Shown one piece after another: positions 26,263-36,043 of a DNA stretch of 64,000 bases (its first letter is position 1; each line of letters begins with the position of its first letter). The stretch covers positions 186,001-250,000 of the forward strand of contig NZ_CP059675.1 of the NCBI RefSeq assembly GCF_014069575.1, read 5' to 3'. Source of the stretch: Schaalia sp. JY-X169 (GTDB lineage Bacteria > Actinomycetota > Actinomycetes > Actinomycetales > Actinomycetaceae). Under the pieces are notes generated by a model. It saw only the letters and a list, made by a program, of their open reading frames with translations. It searched no databases and had not been told where the DNA came from. A program made the translations under genes and the position numbers.

Positions 26263-27546
26263 ATGTCGGGCATCATCGTTGTCGGAACCCAGTGGGGCGA
26301 CGAAGGCAAAGGTAAAGCGACAGACCAGTTGGGCGGCGACGTCGCCATGGTCGTCAAGTTCAATGGCGGTAACAACGCAGGCCATACAGTCGTCGTGGAC
26401 GGCGAGTCGTATGCACTGCATCTTCTACCCGCCGGGATCCTCTCACCAAACGCCATTCCCGTGATCGGCGCGGGCGTTGTCGTCGACCCGGACGCCCTCT
26501 TCGGTGAAATAGAGGCAATGGAAGCGCGCGGAGTGGACTGCTCGCGACTGGTTGTTTCCGCGGATGCCCACGTCATCGCGCCCTACAACCGCTCGTTCGA
26601 CAAGTTGAACGAGGTCGCCCTCGGCGCAGGCCTGATTGGGACGACCGGGCGGGGGATTGGCCCCACCTACGCGGACAAAATGAACCGCACCGGCCTACGT
26701 ATCCAAGACCTGCTGGACGAGGACGTGGTCCGAGCCCGCGTCACCCAGAACATTCAGTCTAAGTTGCGCGGTTTTGACCCCGAGGAGATCCCCGCAGAGT
26801 TCAAGGCTGATTTCGACATTGATGCAACGGTTGCCGCACTGGTCGCCTACGGTGAGCGCCTGCGCCCCCTGATTGTTGATTCGTCCCTGATCGTAAACCG
26901 GGCGCTCGACGCCGGGCAGAAGGTCTTGTTCGAGGCCGGTCAGGCCGCGATGCTCGATATCGACCACGGAACCTATCCCTTCGTCACCTCCTCCACAGCC
27001 ATTGCTGCGGGTGCCCTGGCTGGCGTCGGTGTTGGCCCAACCAAGATCGACCGGGTCATCGGTGTTGCAAAGGCTTACACGACCCGCGTTGGTTCGGGAC
27101 CCTTCCCAACTGAACTCCACGGCGAAGCGGGCGATCACCTGCGTGAACTGGGTGGAGAATACGGTGTAACAACGGGCCGCGCGCGCCGCGTGGGGTGGCT
27201 GGACCTCGTTGTTCTTCGCTACTCCAACCGCATCAACGGACTCACCGACATCGCGCTGACAAAGTTGGATGTCCTCGACAGTTATGAGACCATCCCGGTC
27301 GCGATTGGCTACGAGGTTGATGGCGTCTTCACCCCCGAGATTCCAGTCTTCCAGTCTGAGTTTTCGAGGGCGGTCCCCGTCTACAAGGAGATGGCGGGGT
27401 GGAATGACGACATCACGGGCGTGCGCCGCTTCGAAGACCTTCCTGAGGCAGCCCGCGACTACGTGACATTTATTGAGGACGAGGTCGGAGCCCGCATCTC
27501 CACGATCGGGGTCGGCCAAGCCCGCGACGCGGCGATTGTGCGCTAG
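26263..27546 (+). CDS. purA: Adenylosuccinate synthetase
   Basis: Purine-pathway enzyme that makes adenylosuccinate from IMP, aspartate and GTP on the way to AMP. It has 427 aa. The GTP loop [16 protein letters not shown] and [12 protein letters not shown] are at the N-terminus. [14 protein letters not shown] is the IMP site and the aspartate-binding segment [14 protein letters not shown] is in the C-terminal half. ATG 26263 has a weak purine-rich leader (AAAAGGACCAGGGC). It precedes the pyrimidine operon by 67 bp but with its own probable promoter between, so co-transcription is uncertain. Confidence 0.97.
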   Translation: MSGIIVVGTQWGDEGKGKATDQLGGDVAMVVKFNGGNNAGHTVVVDGESYALHLLPAGILSPNAIPVIGAGVVVDPDALFGEIEAMEARGVDCSRLVVSADAHVIAPYNRSFDKLNEVALGAGLIGTTGRGIGPTYADKMNRTGLRIQDLLDEDVVRARVTQNIQSKLRGFDPEEIPAEFKADFDIDATVAALVAYGERLRPLIVDSSLIVNRALDAGQKVLFEAGQAAMLDIDHGTYPFVTSSTAIAAGALAGVGVGPTKIDRVIGVAKAYTTRVGSGPFPTELHGEAGDHLRELGGEYGVTTGRARRVGWLDLVVLRYSNRINGLTDIALTKLDVLDSYETIPVAIGYEVDGVFTPEIPVFQSEFSRAVPVYKEMAGWNDDITGVRRFEDLPEAARDYVTFIEDEVGARISTIGVGQARDAAIVR

Positions 27547-27613
27547 AACTTTCGCGCGCGGCAATCTGGTGCAATAATCACTGCGAGCCACTCACAAAAT
27601 GAGGGAGCCTGAC

Positions 27614-28933
27614 ATGAAAGTCTTGCTGCACGGGGCCCAGGTTTTTCTAGACGGGGAACTGCGTGCGGCAGATCTTTCCCTTGAACAGGATCAGGCGACG
27701 GGAAACTGGCAGGTCGAGGAAGTTCGCGATCCGCAGCAAGTCGGCCTTTTCACGGACCGGATCGTTGACCTTACGGGCAAACTGATCCTTCCCGGCCTCG
27801 CCGATATTCATGTTCACCTGCGCGAACCCGGCTTTTCTTACAAGGAGACGATCCCAACGGGAACTGCGGCGGCCGCTCGCGGCGGCTTTACCACGGTTTG
27901 TGCCATGCCGAATCTTGACCCAGCCCCCGACAACTTGGCCGAACTCCAAGCTCAGGACGCGGTCTACGATCAGCGTGCGGTGGTGGAGGTTCGCCCGTAC
28001 GCCTGCCTCACAAAAGGCGGCACCGGTCGCGGTGAACTCCTTGAATACGCCGCACTGTCTACGGTTGCCGTTGGGTTCTCTGATGATGGTTTCGGGGTGC
28101 AGGACGAGGACGCCATGGCAGAGATAATGCGCCAAATCGCCGCGGTGGGCGGCCTCGTTGCCCAGCATATGGAGGACCTTGAGCTCTCCGGTGACGGTTA
28201 CATTAACGATGGCGAGTATGCCGCAACCCACGGACACATCGGCAAGCCGGGGATCAGTGAGTGGTCTCAGTTGGAACGTGATCTGCGCCTCGTTGAGCAG
28301 ACGGGCTGCAACTACCACGCCTGCCACCTCTCGACGAAACGTAGCGTGGAGTTGGTGCGCGCCGCCAAAGCTAAGGGCCTGCCCGTTACCGCGGAGGCCG
28401 CCCCCCACTACCTGGCCCTCTCTGACGACATGCTTCGCGATGAGGGCAGGTTCCGCATGAATCCGCCCATCCGCTCGCGTTCAGACATGGAGGCCGTGGC
28501 AGCCGCCCTCGTCGACGGAACCATCGACATGGTTGCAACGGATCACGCTCCGCATTCCGCTGAGGAGAAGGACGGCCCACTGGCGTCAAGCCTCAACGGG
28601 GTGGTCGGCCTCGAAATCTCTGTTCCTGTTGTCTACACACACTTTGTCCGCAACGGTCGCATGTCCGTGGCCGACTTCGTGAGGGTGATGTGCACGGCCC
28701 CCCGGGAGCGTTTCAAACTGGGCGGCGGCCAGATATTGGCGGGGGAAGCGGCGGATCTCGTGGTTCTCGATCCCGAGGCTGAGGTCGCGGTTGATTCAGC
28801 CGACTTCCTCTCCATGGGTCACGCCACACCGTTCGAGGGTGACCAACTGTTCGGACGGATCGACCTCACCGTCTGCCAGGGCACTCCAGTTTGGGACCCC
28901 GACCGACTACTCGATACCGAGGTGGGTGACTAG
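27614..28933 (+). CDS. pyrC: Dihydroorotase
   Basis: Third step of pyrimidine synthesis: cyclises carbamoyl-aspartate to dihydroorotate. It has 439 aa of the class I (PyrC/AllB-like) type. The zinc-binding HxH is in DIHVHLREPG. GFTTVCAMPNLDPAPD, the middle-domain histidines in HACHLSTKRS, and TDHAPHSAEEK are present. ATG 27614 is preferred over the ATG at 27599 because GAGGGAG stands 7 nt before it. It leads a seven-gene operon in the order pyrC-K-D-F-E-B-I with short gaps or overlaps. No pyrR gene or PyrR-type attenuator is visible upstream. Confidence 0.94.
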   Translation: MKVLLHGAQVFLDGELRAADLSLEQDQATGNWQVEEVRDPQQVGLFTDRIVDLTGKLILPGLADIHVHLREPGFSYKETIPTGTAAAARGGFTTVCAMPNLDPAPDNLAELQAQDAVYDQRAVVEVRPYACLTKGGTGRGELLEYAALSTVAVGFSDDGFGVQDEDAMAEIMRQIAAVGGLVAQHMEDLELSGDGYINDGEYAATHGHIGKPGISEWSQLERDLRLVEQTGCNYHACHLSTKRSVELVRAAKAKGLPVTAEAAPHYLALSDDMLRDEGRFRMNPPIRSRSDMEAVAAALVDGTIDMVATDHAPHSAEEKDGPLASSLNGVVGLEISVPVVYTHFVRNGRMSVADFVRVMCTAPRERFKLGGGQILAGEAADLVVLDPEAEVAVDSADFLSMGHATPFEGDQLFGRIDLTVCQGTPVWDPDRLLDTEVGD

Positions 28934-28934
28934 C

Positions 28935-29675
28935 ATGCGTTCCATTCAGCTCTTCCAAGTAACGGAGAACCGGCAAATTGCCAGGGATACTTATTTGTTG
29001 GAGCTGGAGGGAGATACGGCGGGCCTGTCCCACCCGGGCCAATTCGTCAACGTTGATATCCCAGGGTTCTATCTGCGCAGGCCACTGTCTGTTTGCGCGT
29101 GGGGGCCCGGCCACCTGACCCTGATGTACAAGATCCTCGGCCAGGGCACCGATGCTCTTGGCCATGTCTCCCCCGCCGAGACGCTGGATGTCCTCTCCGG
29201 ACTTGGCAACGGCTTCTCCATTCCCGAGGGCGTCAGCAGTCCGCTTGTCGTCGGCGGGGGAATCGGGGTGGCACCGCTCTTGGCGCTTACTGAGGCACTG
29301 GTCAAGGCAGGCACCAAACCCAGTGTCATTTTTGGTTTCGGGTCCGAGGACGAGGTCGCCCTCGTTGAAGAGATCGAAGCGCTTGGCGTGTCGGTATCGA
29401 TCACGACTGTTGACGGCACTGCGGGAACCCCCGGTTTTGTCACCACGGCAATGATGCAGGCCGACGCAACCTGGGACTACGTGTATGCGTGCGGCCCAAC
29501 TCCCATGCTCAAAGCGGTGTTTGCGGCGGCGGGGGCGCCCGGCCAGTACTCGATGGAAGAACGGATGGCCTGCGGGTTTGGGGCTTGCATGGGATGCGTC
29601 CTCGAAACCAAAGAGGGCTTCCAGAGAGTCTGCAAAGAGGGGCCAGTCTTCTACAGTGAGGATCTGCCATGGTGA
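28935..29675 (+). CDS. pyrK: Dihydroorotate dehydrogenase electron-transfer subunit
   Basis: FAD and 2Fe-2S subunit that passes electrons from dihydroorotate dehydrogenase to NAD. It has 246 aa. The FAD-binding barrel has GQFVNVDIPGFYLRRPLSV; GGGIGVAPLLAL is the NAD-binding region. The C-terminal iron-sulphur cluster cysteines are in CGFGACMGCV plus a later VCKEGPVF. ATG 28935 starts one base after the pyrC stop; the longer reading overlapping pyrC is rejected. It pairs with pyrD next door to form the class 1B enzyme. Confidence 0.94.
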   Translation: MRSIQLFQVTENRQIARDTYLLELEGDTAGLSHPGQFVNVDIPGFYLRRPLSVCAWGPGHLTLMYKILGQGTDALGHVSPAETLDVLSGLGNGFSIPEGVSSPLVVGGGIGVAPLLALTEALVKAGTKPSVIFGFGSEDEVALVEEIEALGVSVSITTVDGTAGTPGFVTTAMMQADATWDYVYACGPTPMLKAVFAAAGAPGQYSMEERMACGFGACMGCVLETKEGFQRVCKEGPVFYSEDLPW

Positions 29676-30589
29676 CTGCTAACCCACGTCTTGCCGTGGA
29701 TCTTGCCGGTGTGGCGCTACAGAATCCGCTGATTCCGGCCTCGGGATGTTTTGGGTTTGGGGAGGAGTTTTTGGACTTCTACGACCCCAATATCCTGGGG
29801 GCAGCGGCTCTGAAGGGGACGACGCGCGAACCTCGCGAGGGTAGCCCGACAGCGCGAATTGCAGAGACACCCTCGGGCATGATCAACTCAATCGGCTTGC
29901 AGAATCCGGGCATCGACGCGGTTCTCGCCCAGAAACTGCCGGGGTTGGCGCAGTTCTACCACCAGCCTGTCATCATGAACATTTCCGGGTTCTCCATTGA
30001 TGAGTATGTGCACTGTTGCGCTGCCACAGATGGGACCTGCGAGGTTATTGAACTCAACGTTTCTTGCCCCAATGTTCACGGTGGTGGCATGAGCTTTGGG
30101 GCCTCAGCTGAGGCTGCCGCCCAGGTCACCGCAGCGGTACGTGAAGTTGTCAAGGAGTCGGCGCTCTTCATCAAGTTGAGCCCCAACGTCACCAACATCG
30201 TGGCGATTGCGGGGGCGTGTGCTGACGAGGGCGCCGATGGACTCACTTTGATCAACACACTGCAGGGTATGCGCATCGATGTCGCAACCCGTCGCCCGGT
30301 GATCGCGGAGCGGATGGGTGGTCTGTCGGGGCCGGCAATTTTCCCGATCGCGGTGCGAATGATCGCGCAGGTTAGGTCCGCCCTCGACATCACTGTCATG
30401 GGGAGCGGAGGTGTCGCATCGGCGCGGGACGTCCTCGAAATGATGATGGCCGGGGCAACGGGGATCCAGATTGGCGCGGAATCCCTACGCAACCCGCTGG
30501 TCATCCCCCAGATTTTGGAGGAGCTGCCAGCCCTGATGGATGAGCTCGGAATCGAACGTCTCGAAGAGATTATTGGAGCAGCCCTATGA
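29669..30589 (+). CDS. pyrD: Dihydroorotate dehydrogenase, class 1B catalytic subunit
   Basis: FMN barrel enzyme that oxidises dihydroorotate to orotate in the cytoplasm. It has 306 aa. The start VDLAGVALQNPLIPASGCFGFG, the catalytic Cys in ELNVSCPNVHGGGMSFG, the NTLQGM loop and the FMN phosphate site MGSGGVASARD are visible. Cys rather than Ser in the active site and the adjacent pyrK mark class 1B (NAD-linked). It overlaps the pyrK stop by 7 bp. Confidence 0.95.
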   Translation: MVTANPRLAVDLAGVALQNPLIPASGCFGFGEEFLDFYDPNILGAAALKGTTREPREGSPTARIAETPSGMINSIGLQNPGIDAVLAQKLPGLAQFYHQPVIMNISGFSIDEYVHCCAATDGTCEVIELNVSCPNVHGGGMSFGASAEAAAQVTAAVREVVKESALFIKLSPNVTNIVAIAGACADEGADGLTLINTLQGMRIDVATRRPVIAERMGGLSGPAIFPIAVRMIAQVRSALDITVMGSGGVASARDVLEMMMAGATGIQIGAESLRNPLVIPQILEELPALMDELGIERLEEIIGAAL

Positions 30590-31302
30590 CAGATCACAAC
30601 GATGTTATCGTCGCGGCGGACTTCCCGACGGCGGACGCCCTCGACCACTTCTTGGGGCGACTGGGGGACCAGCGGCCCTACCTGAAGGTGGGGATGGAGC
30701 TGTTCTATGGCGCCGGTCCCGACCTGGTGCGACGGCTGAAAGGGGAGGGTTACAGCGTCTTCCTTGACCTGAAGCTGCACGATATTCCCAACACGGTGGG
30801 CTCCGCCATGGCGGTTCTGCGTGACTTGGGAGCGGACATGGTGAACCTCCATGCCGCTGGTGGAAGCGTCATGATGGAAGCCGCCAAAGAGGGGTTAACC
30901 CGGCCTGATGGGACGCGTCCGTTGCTGATAGCGGTCACCCAGCTCACCTCGACCTCGAAGGACATGCTCAACCAGGAGTTGCTGATTCCTGGCGAGGTCG
31001 ACGAGGCCGTGGCGCACTACGCCAAGGTCACCCAGGTGGCTGGGCTCGACGGGGTTGTGTGTTCGGCTCGTGAAACCGCGCTGGTCAAGGCGACTTGCGG
31101 CACAGACTTCCTCGCCGTCACCCCGGGGATCAGGTTTGTCGAGGGCGATGTGCAGGACCAGGTGAGGGTCATGACGCCGCAGGCCGCGAGGGAAGCTGGC
31201 AGCGACTTCATCGTCGTGGGCCGCCCCATCACATCAGCCCCGGATCCGCGCGCCGCATACCTGCGGTGTCGCAACGAGTTCTTAGGAGAGAACAATGCCT
31301 AG
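30586..31302 (+). CDS. pyrF: Orotidine 5'-phosphate decarboxylase
   Basis: Final step of UMP synthesis. It has 238 aa. The Asp/Lys catalytic network is in FLDLKLHDIPNTV, and the C-terminal phosphate loop is in VVGRPITSAPDP. This is the short bacterial type I enzyme, not the long mycobacterial type. It overlaps pyrD by ATGA, so the two are translationally coupled. Confidence 0.95.
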   Translation: MTDHNDVIVAADFPTADALDHFLGRLGDQRPYLKVGMELFYGAGPDLVRRLKGEGYSVFLDLKLHDIPNTVGSAMAVLRDLGADMVNLHAAGGSVMMEAAKEGLTRPDGTRPLLIAVTQLTSTSKDMLNQELLIPGEVDEAVAHYAKVTQVAGLDGVVCSARETALVKATCGTDFLAVTPGIRFVEGDVQDQVRVMTPQAAREAGSDFIVVGRPITSAPDPRAAYLRCRNEFLGENNA

Positions 31303-31954
31303 TTTCAATCACCGTGAGGTTGCGCGGATGGTGGCGGCAGATTTGCTGGATATCGAGGCCGTGTTTTTGCGCCCTGACGAACCATTTACTTGGGCCAGCG
31401 GGATCCGGAGTCCCATCTACTGCGACAATCGCCTGATCCTCTCGCACCTGCAGGTGCGAACCAGGGTGGAACGCGGCTTGGCGGACCTTGTCGAGGCCGC
31501 CTACCCGGAAACAGAGATGCTGATGGGAACCGCCACGGCGGGGATTGCCCACGCGGCGCTCGCCGCCGACCTTCTGGAGCTGCCGATGGGTTATGTGCGG
31601 GGCGGCTCGAAGGGCCACGGTCGGGGCAACCAGATTGAAGGTGGCTTCACCCCGGGTCAGCACGTTGTGGTCATTGAAGACTTGATCTCCACCGGCGGAT
31701 CCAGCGTGGAGGCGGCAAAGGTATTGCTTGACGCCGGTTTGGTGGTGTCTGGGGTCGCGGCAATCTTCACCTACAACATGGAGCGGGCCTCAGTGACGTT
31801 TGCCGAGGGCGGACTTACATACACCGCTCTCACCGACCTCGACACCCTGGTGGATGTCGCGGTGGCCAAGGGCTACCTGAGCGGGCAACAGGCACCGGAG
31901 GTGCTGCGGTTCCGAGACAACCCTGCCGCTTGGTGGCAGGGAGAGAGTGAATAG
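31295..31954 (+). CDS. pyrE: Orotate phosphoribosyltransferase
   Basis: Transfers ribose-5-phosphate from PRPP to orotate. It has 219 aa. The PRPP-binding motif [14 protein letters not shown] is central, and [16 protein letters not shown] is the conserved N-terminal segment. It overlaps pyrF by 8 bp with a clean GGAGAG Shine-Dalgarno inside the pyrF end. The C-terminal extension ([20 protein letters not shown]) matches family members of this length. Confidence 0.95.
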   Translation: MPSFNHREVARMVAADLLDIEAVFLRPDEPFTWASGIRSPIYCDNRLILSHLQVRTRVERGLADLVEAAYPETEMLMGTATAGIAHAALAADLLELPMGYVRGGSKGHGRGNQIEGGFTPGQHVVVIEDLISTGGSSVEAAKVLLDAGLVVSGVAAIFTYNMERASVTFAEGGLTYTALTDLDTLVDVAVAKGYLSGQQAPEVLRFRDNPAAWWQGESE

Positions 31955-31956
31955 AA

Positions 31957-32877
31957 ATGCGTCATCTGATTGATATCCGCGATTTCACCCAAGAGGAAGT
32001 GGCAGACCTGCTGGCCGTTGCGGAACGTATCATCGCGGACCCGATCGCCTATCAGGACGTCTGCGCTCACAAGCGTTTGGCCACCTTGTTTTTTGAGCCG
32101 TCAACCCGCACACGACTCTCGTTCGAGGCCGCCATGCAGGCACTAGGTGGCAGTGTCTTGGGTTTCTCCTCGGCGGACTCGTCCTCGGCCGCCAAGGGTG
32201 AGACCGTTGGCGACACGGTGCAGACGGTCGGTTGCTACGTCGACATTATTGCCATGCGGCATCCGCGAGAGGGTGCACCCCACCTGGCGTCGTTGCGGTC
32301 GCCGGTCCCGGTGATCAACGCTGGGGACGGCGGGCACAACCACCCGACCCAAACCCTTACGGACCTGCTCACCATTCAGCGGGAGAAAGGTCGTTTGGAC
32401 AACCTGGTCATTGGCATGGCGGGTGACCTCAAGTTTGGTCGTACCGTTCACTCTCTGATCAGCGCAATGGCGCCGTACCCGGGGATTTCCTTCGTACTCA
32501 TGTCGCCGCCGGAGTTGCAGATTCCCGACTACATTCGCGAGGACGTCCTCGACAAATACAACGTCCCCTACGTGGAGACGGATGACATGGAAGGGGCGCT
32601 CGGGGATCTTGATGTCCTCTATATGACGCGCGTGCAGAAGGAGAGGTTCTTCAACGAGGCCGATTACATTCGTCTGAAGGACCGTTTCATTCTGGATCAG
32701 GACAGGCTGCGTTTTGCGCGGCAGGACCTGTCGATTCTCCATCCACTGCCCCGGGTAAATGAGATCTCCGTGAAGATTGATGACGATCCGCGTGCAGCCT
32801 ACTTCCGCCAGGTCAAAAACGGCATGATTATGCGGATGGCGCTGATTTTGAAACTACTGGATCTTGAGGTTGCATAG
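31957..32877 (+). CDS. pyrB: Aspartate carbamoyltransferase catalytic subunit
   Basis: First committed step of pyrimidine synthesis. It has 306 aa. The carbamoyl-phosphate motif [27 protein letters not shown] and the C-terminal [10 protein letters not shown] are complete. Unlike most actinobacteria, where pyrB is near the start of the operon, it lies sixth and is followed directly by the regulatory chain pyrI, with which it should assemble into the E. coli-type dodecamer. Confidence 0.96.
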   Translation: MRHLIDIRDFTQEEVADLLAVAERIIADPIAYQDVCAHKRLATLFFEPSTRTRLSFEAAMQALGGSVLGFSSADSSSAAKGETVGDTVQTVGCYVDIIAMRHPREGAPHLASLRSPVPVINAGDGGHNHPTQTLTDLLTIQREKGRLDNLVIGMAGDLKFGRTVHSLISAMAPYPGISFVLMSPPELQIPDYIREDVLDKYNVPYVETDDMEGALGDLDVLYMTRVQKERFFNEADYIRLKDRFILDQDRLRFARQDLSILHPLPRVNEISVKIDDDPRAAYFRQVKNGMIMRMALILKLLDLEVA

Positions 32878-33302
32878 TGAATATTGACGGTGTTGAGAAC
32901 GGAATTGTCATCGACCACATTCGTCCCGGCGACTCCATGCGGCTCTACTATCTTCTCGGGCTTGACGACCTGGACTGCTCCGTCGCGATCATCAAGAATG
33001 TCGATTCGCGTAAGTACGGACGCAAGGACATCATCAAAATTGACCAGCATATCGACCTTGACCTGGACGCCCTCGGATACATCGATCCGAAGATCACGGT
33101 GAACCTGGTGCGTGGAAGCAAGTTGCAAGAGAAGAAGCACCTCTCCTTGCCTGACTCTCTGGTCAATATCGTTGAGTGCAAGAATCCACGGTGTATTACT
33201 ACTGTCGAGGACGAGGTCGATCAGGTCTTCACCCTGGTGGATCCGCAGCGGAGTCTGTATCGCTGTCTGTACTGTGAGGCTGCGGCGCCCGACCATAGGT
33301 AG
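32877..33302 (+). CDS. pyrI: Aspartate carbamoyltransferase regulatory subunit
   Basis: Allosteric chain of 141 aa that lets CTP/ATP control PyrB. The N-terminal nucleotide domain contains DHIRPGDSMRLYYLLG and GRKDIIKI. The C-terminal zinc domain has the four cysteines as C-N4-C (ECKNPRC) and C-x2-C (YRCLYC). The GTG start overlaps the last base of the pyrB stop. PyrI is patchy in actinobacteria, being known in Bifidobacterium and some Actinomycetaceae, and supports the taxonomic guess. Confidence 0.93.
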   Translation: MNIDGVENGIVIDHIRPGDSMRLYYLLGLDDLDCSVAIIKNVDSRKYGRKDIIKIDQHIDLDLDALGYIDPKITVNLVRGSKLQEKKHLSLPDSLVNIVECKNPRCITTVEDEVDQVFTLVDPQRSLYRCLYCEAAAPDHR

Positions 33303-33385
33303 CCTTTCGTGGGCTGAAACCCATTATGTCGGAGGGGCGTGAGAGGATCTTTTCCTGAGCCAAAGGGCGCAGGGAAGGGACCGCG

Positions 33386-36043
33386 ATGACGGACGTAAGG
33401 GACAACTGTGGGTGTGGTGGCAGTGGCGCGTGGGCTCTGTGGCTGGATCGAACAACGATTGCCTTCCCGGTCATGATGGACCGAGCAGGGGCGTCCTATC
33501 GGCTGGTGTCGGCGCCCCATGTCTCTCTTACGGTTGGTGATTTGAGCGACCTTCAAGAAGAGGCTGATCGGCGAACAAAGCATGCGCACTATCAGGCACT
33601 TGTACTCTCCGGGCCGTCGGGTCAGCCGCTGTCTGCAGGGGAGGTCAAGGATCTGCTGCGCGGACCACTGCTCCTAGAGACCGTTCGTGACGAGGCAGTT
33701 ATCGATCGGTGTGGGGTGCAGATTGCCGGGGTGCTTGACGACATATATGCGGGGGCCCGCGCTCAGAAACTTGGGGTGAACTGGGAAAGTGGTGCCCCAA
33801 CATTGAAGCTATGGGCTCCTACCGCCTCAAGTGTGAAGCTGCAGCTGTGGCTCAAAGATGGCCCGAAGGCCGACGGTGGATTCCTTTGTGAAGCGGACAG
33901 GGATGATGATGGGATCTGGACCGTCGTTGGGGCGCCGGAATGGGAGGACGCGGAGTACCTCTGGGAGGTACGGGTCTATGTGCCCTCCGTTGGATCGCTG
34001 GTAACGAACCGGGTCACAGATCCCTACTCGGTGGGGCTCACCGTGGATTCAATGCGTTCGGTGATTGTCAATCGGGACAGGGAACGCTGGAAGCCGCGCG
34101 CCTGGGGGGCCGGAGTCCTTCCACCGCTACGAAACGCCGCGAGCCAGGCAGTTTATGAGTTGCATGTGCGTGACTTTTCCGCTTGGGATCAGACGGTTCC
34201 TGCAGAGCTAAGGGGGACGTACGCGGCCTTTCTTCAGGACGGCAGTGCTGGGCGAACAGCGCTTGAAGGGTTGGTTGCTGCCGGAATCACAACCCTGCAT
34301 CTGCTCCCAACGTATGACATTGCAAGTGGGGCTATCCCAGAAGCGCGATCAGAATGGCAGCAACCAGAAGTTGAGGGGATCGCCCTCGTGCCTGAAAATC
34401 AGGGGCTACTAGAGGTGGTTGCGGGATGGTCTCGCTCTTCGGTGCTTCCGCAGCAGGCGGTAGGCGAGGTTGCGAACCAAGATGCCTTCAACTGGGGGTA
34501 TGACCCTAACCATTGGATGACCCCAGAGGGTTCGTATGCATCTGTGGGCAACCAGGTTGGCGGTGGGCGAACGCTGGAGTATCGGGAGATGGTGCAGGCG
34601 CTTCACGACCTGGGGCTGCGTGTGGTGCAGGACGTGGTTTTCAACCACACTTTCCAGTGTGGGCAGGGTAGAGACTCCGTCCTCGACAAGGTGGTGCCCG
34701 GCTACTATCACCGGCTGTCTCCACGGGGTGAAGTTGAGACGTCGACGTGCTGCGCCAACGTAGCCACCGAACATGTGATGGCTGAGAAGATTATGGTGGA
34801 TGCCGTGGTGGATGCCGCGGTGGCCTACCGGATTGATGGCTTCAGGTTTGATCTGATGGGGCACCACTCCCTGAGCAACATGGAAGCAGTGCGGGCGGAG
34901 CTGGATAACTTGACTATCGAGCGTGACGGGGTTGATGGGAAGAGCATCTATCTTTATGGCGAAGGTTGGAATTTCGGTGAAGTTGCTGATGACGCACTGT
35001 TTACCCAGGCGACGCAGGCGAACATTGGGGGCAGCGGGATCGGGGTTTTCAATGACCGCCTGAGGGACGCGGTGCGCGGCGGGAGCCCGATGGACGGGGA
35101 TCACAGGTCGCGCCAGGGATTCGCTACCGGTCTGGCGGTTGACCCGAATGAGGTACAGACGTGGCAGGGATCCTGGTTGGGTGGTGCGGTGGACGCCTCA
35201 GAGGCTGGCAATGAAGCGGTAGCGGAGCTGTACCGGCAGATGGATCTGGTGAAGATCAGTCTGATTGGCGCCATTCGCGACTATCCCCTCGCGCTGTCTG
35301 ATGGCTCTGGGACGGTAATGTCCCAGAGCATTGACTACTTTGGGAAGGGTGCTGCGTTCGCTCATGAGCCTCAGGAGTGCGTCAACTATGTTGAGGCCCA
35401 TGATGATGAGACGCTGTTTGATTCGGCTATCTGGAAGCTGCCTTTGACCACGTCGATGGAAGACCGGGTGAAGTCCCAGGTCCTTGCGAACGCGACGGTG
35501 GCCCTTGGGCAAGGGGTAGCCTTCTGGGCCTCGGGAACCGAGCTGCTTCGGTCGAAGTCTCTCGATCGGGACTCGTATAACTCCGGAGATTGGTTCAATG
35601 CGATTGATTGGACGGGTCAGTGGAACCAGTTCGGTCGGGGCTTGCCTAGTGCTGCTCGAAACAGAGCCCACTGGGACGCGATGGCACCTCTCCTTGAGGA
35701 CAAGTCGCTGCGTCCGGATGCCAGCGCGATGGCCCTGTGTCGGGAAAAATCGATGGAACTGTTGAGAATCAGGGCCAGCCATCCGTTGCTCACGTTGGGT
35801 TCAGCGGAGCAGATTCGTCGCAGGGTGCGGTTTCTGCCCACGGGTGTGAACGGCGCGGACCAACCCGGTGTAATCGCGATGCATATTGATGGGCGAGGAC
35901 AGGGGGAGAGTGAAGATGCTGGACTCTTCGTCTTATTTAACGCGACTCCTGAAGAATGGGCTGGGACTCTGCAAGTGTGTGGCAAGAGTAGAGACTTCGA
36001 AGTGGCACCGCGTTCCGCCACAGTGCATATGGACAGAAACTGA
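33386..36043 (+). CDS. Pullulanase-type alpha-1,6-glucosidase (limit dextrinase-like)
   Basis: An 885-aa GH13 debranching enzyme that cuts alpha-1,6 links of glycogen, pullulan or limit dextrins. There is no signal peptide, so it probably works on internal or imported glucans. A CBM48-like domain (~135-215, KLWAPTASSVKLQLWLKDG) precedes the catalytic barrel. Conserved GH13 regions are VVQDVVFNHTF, the nucleophile in RIDGFRFDLMGHH, the acid/base Glu in YLYGEGWNFGE, and YVEAHDDETLFD. ATG 33386 has only a weak Shine-Dalgarno (GGGAAGGGACC). It is followed by a decayed protease in the same frame after a single TGA. Its codon use is rather GTG/GGG-rich compared with the pyr operon. Confidence 0.88.
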   Translation: MTDVRDNCGCGGSGAWALWLDRTTIAFPVMMDRAGASYRLVSAPHVSLTVGDLSDLQEEADRRTKHAHYQALVLSGPSGQPLSAGEVKDLLRGPLLLETVRDEAVIDRCGVQIAGVLDDIYAGARAQKLGVNWESGAPTLKLWAPTASSVKLQLWLKDGPKADGGFLCEADRDDDGIWTVVGAPEWEDAEYLWEVRVYVPSVGSLVTNRVTDPYSVGLTVDSMRSVIVNRDRERWKPRAWGAGVLPPLRNAASQAVYELHVRDFSAWDQTVPAELRGTYAAFLQDGSAGRTALEGLVAAGITTLHLLPTYDIASGAIPEARSEWQQPEVEGIALVPENQGLLEVVAGWSRSSVLPQQAVGEVANQDAFNWGYDPNHWMTPEGSYASVGNQVGGGRTLEYREMVQALHDLGLRVVQDVVFNHTFQCGQGRDSVLDKVVPGYYHRLSPRGEVETSTCCANVATEHVMAEKIMVDAVVDAAVAYRIDGFRFDLMGHHSLSNMEAVRAELDNLTIERDGVDGKSIYLYGEGWNFGEVADDALFTQATQANIGGSGIGVFNDRLRDAVRGGSPMDGDHRSRQGFATGLAVDPNEVQTWQGSWLGGAVDASEAGNEAVAELYRQMDLVKISLIGAIRDYPLALSDGSGTVMSQSIDYFGKGAAFAHEPQECVNYVEAHDDETLFDSAIWKLPLTTSMEDRVKSQVLANATVALGQGVAFWASGTELLRSKSLDRDSYNSGDWFNAIDWTGQWNQFGRGLPSAARNRAHWDAMAPLLEDKSLRPDASAMALCREKSMELLRIRASHPLLTLGSAEQIRRRVRFLPTGVNGADQPGVIAMHIDGRGQGESEDAGLFVLFNATPEEWAGTLQVCGKSRDFEVAPRSATVHMDRN

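Noticed and set aside
26695-27591. Minus-strand ORF opposite purA
   Set aside because: Shadow ORF caused by GC-rich codon structure of purA; no homology.
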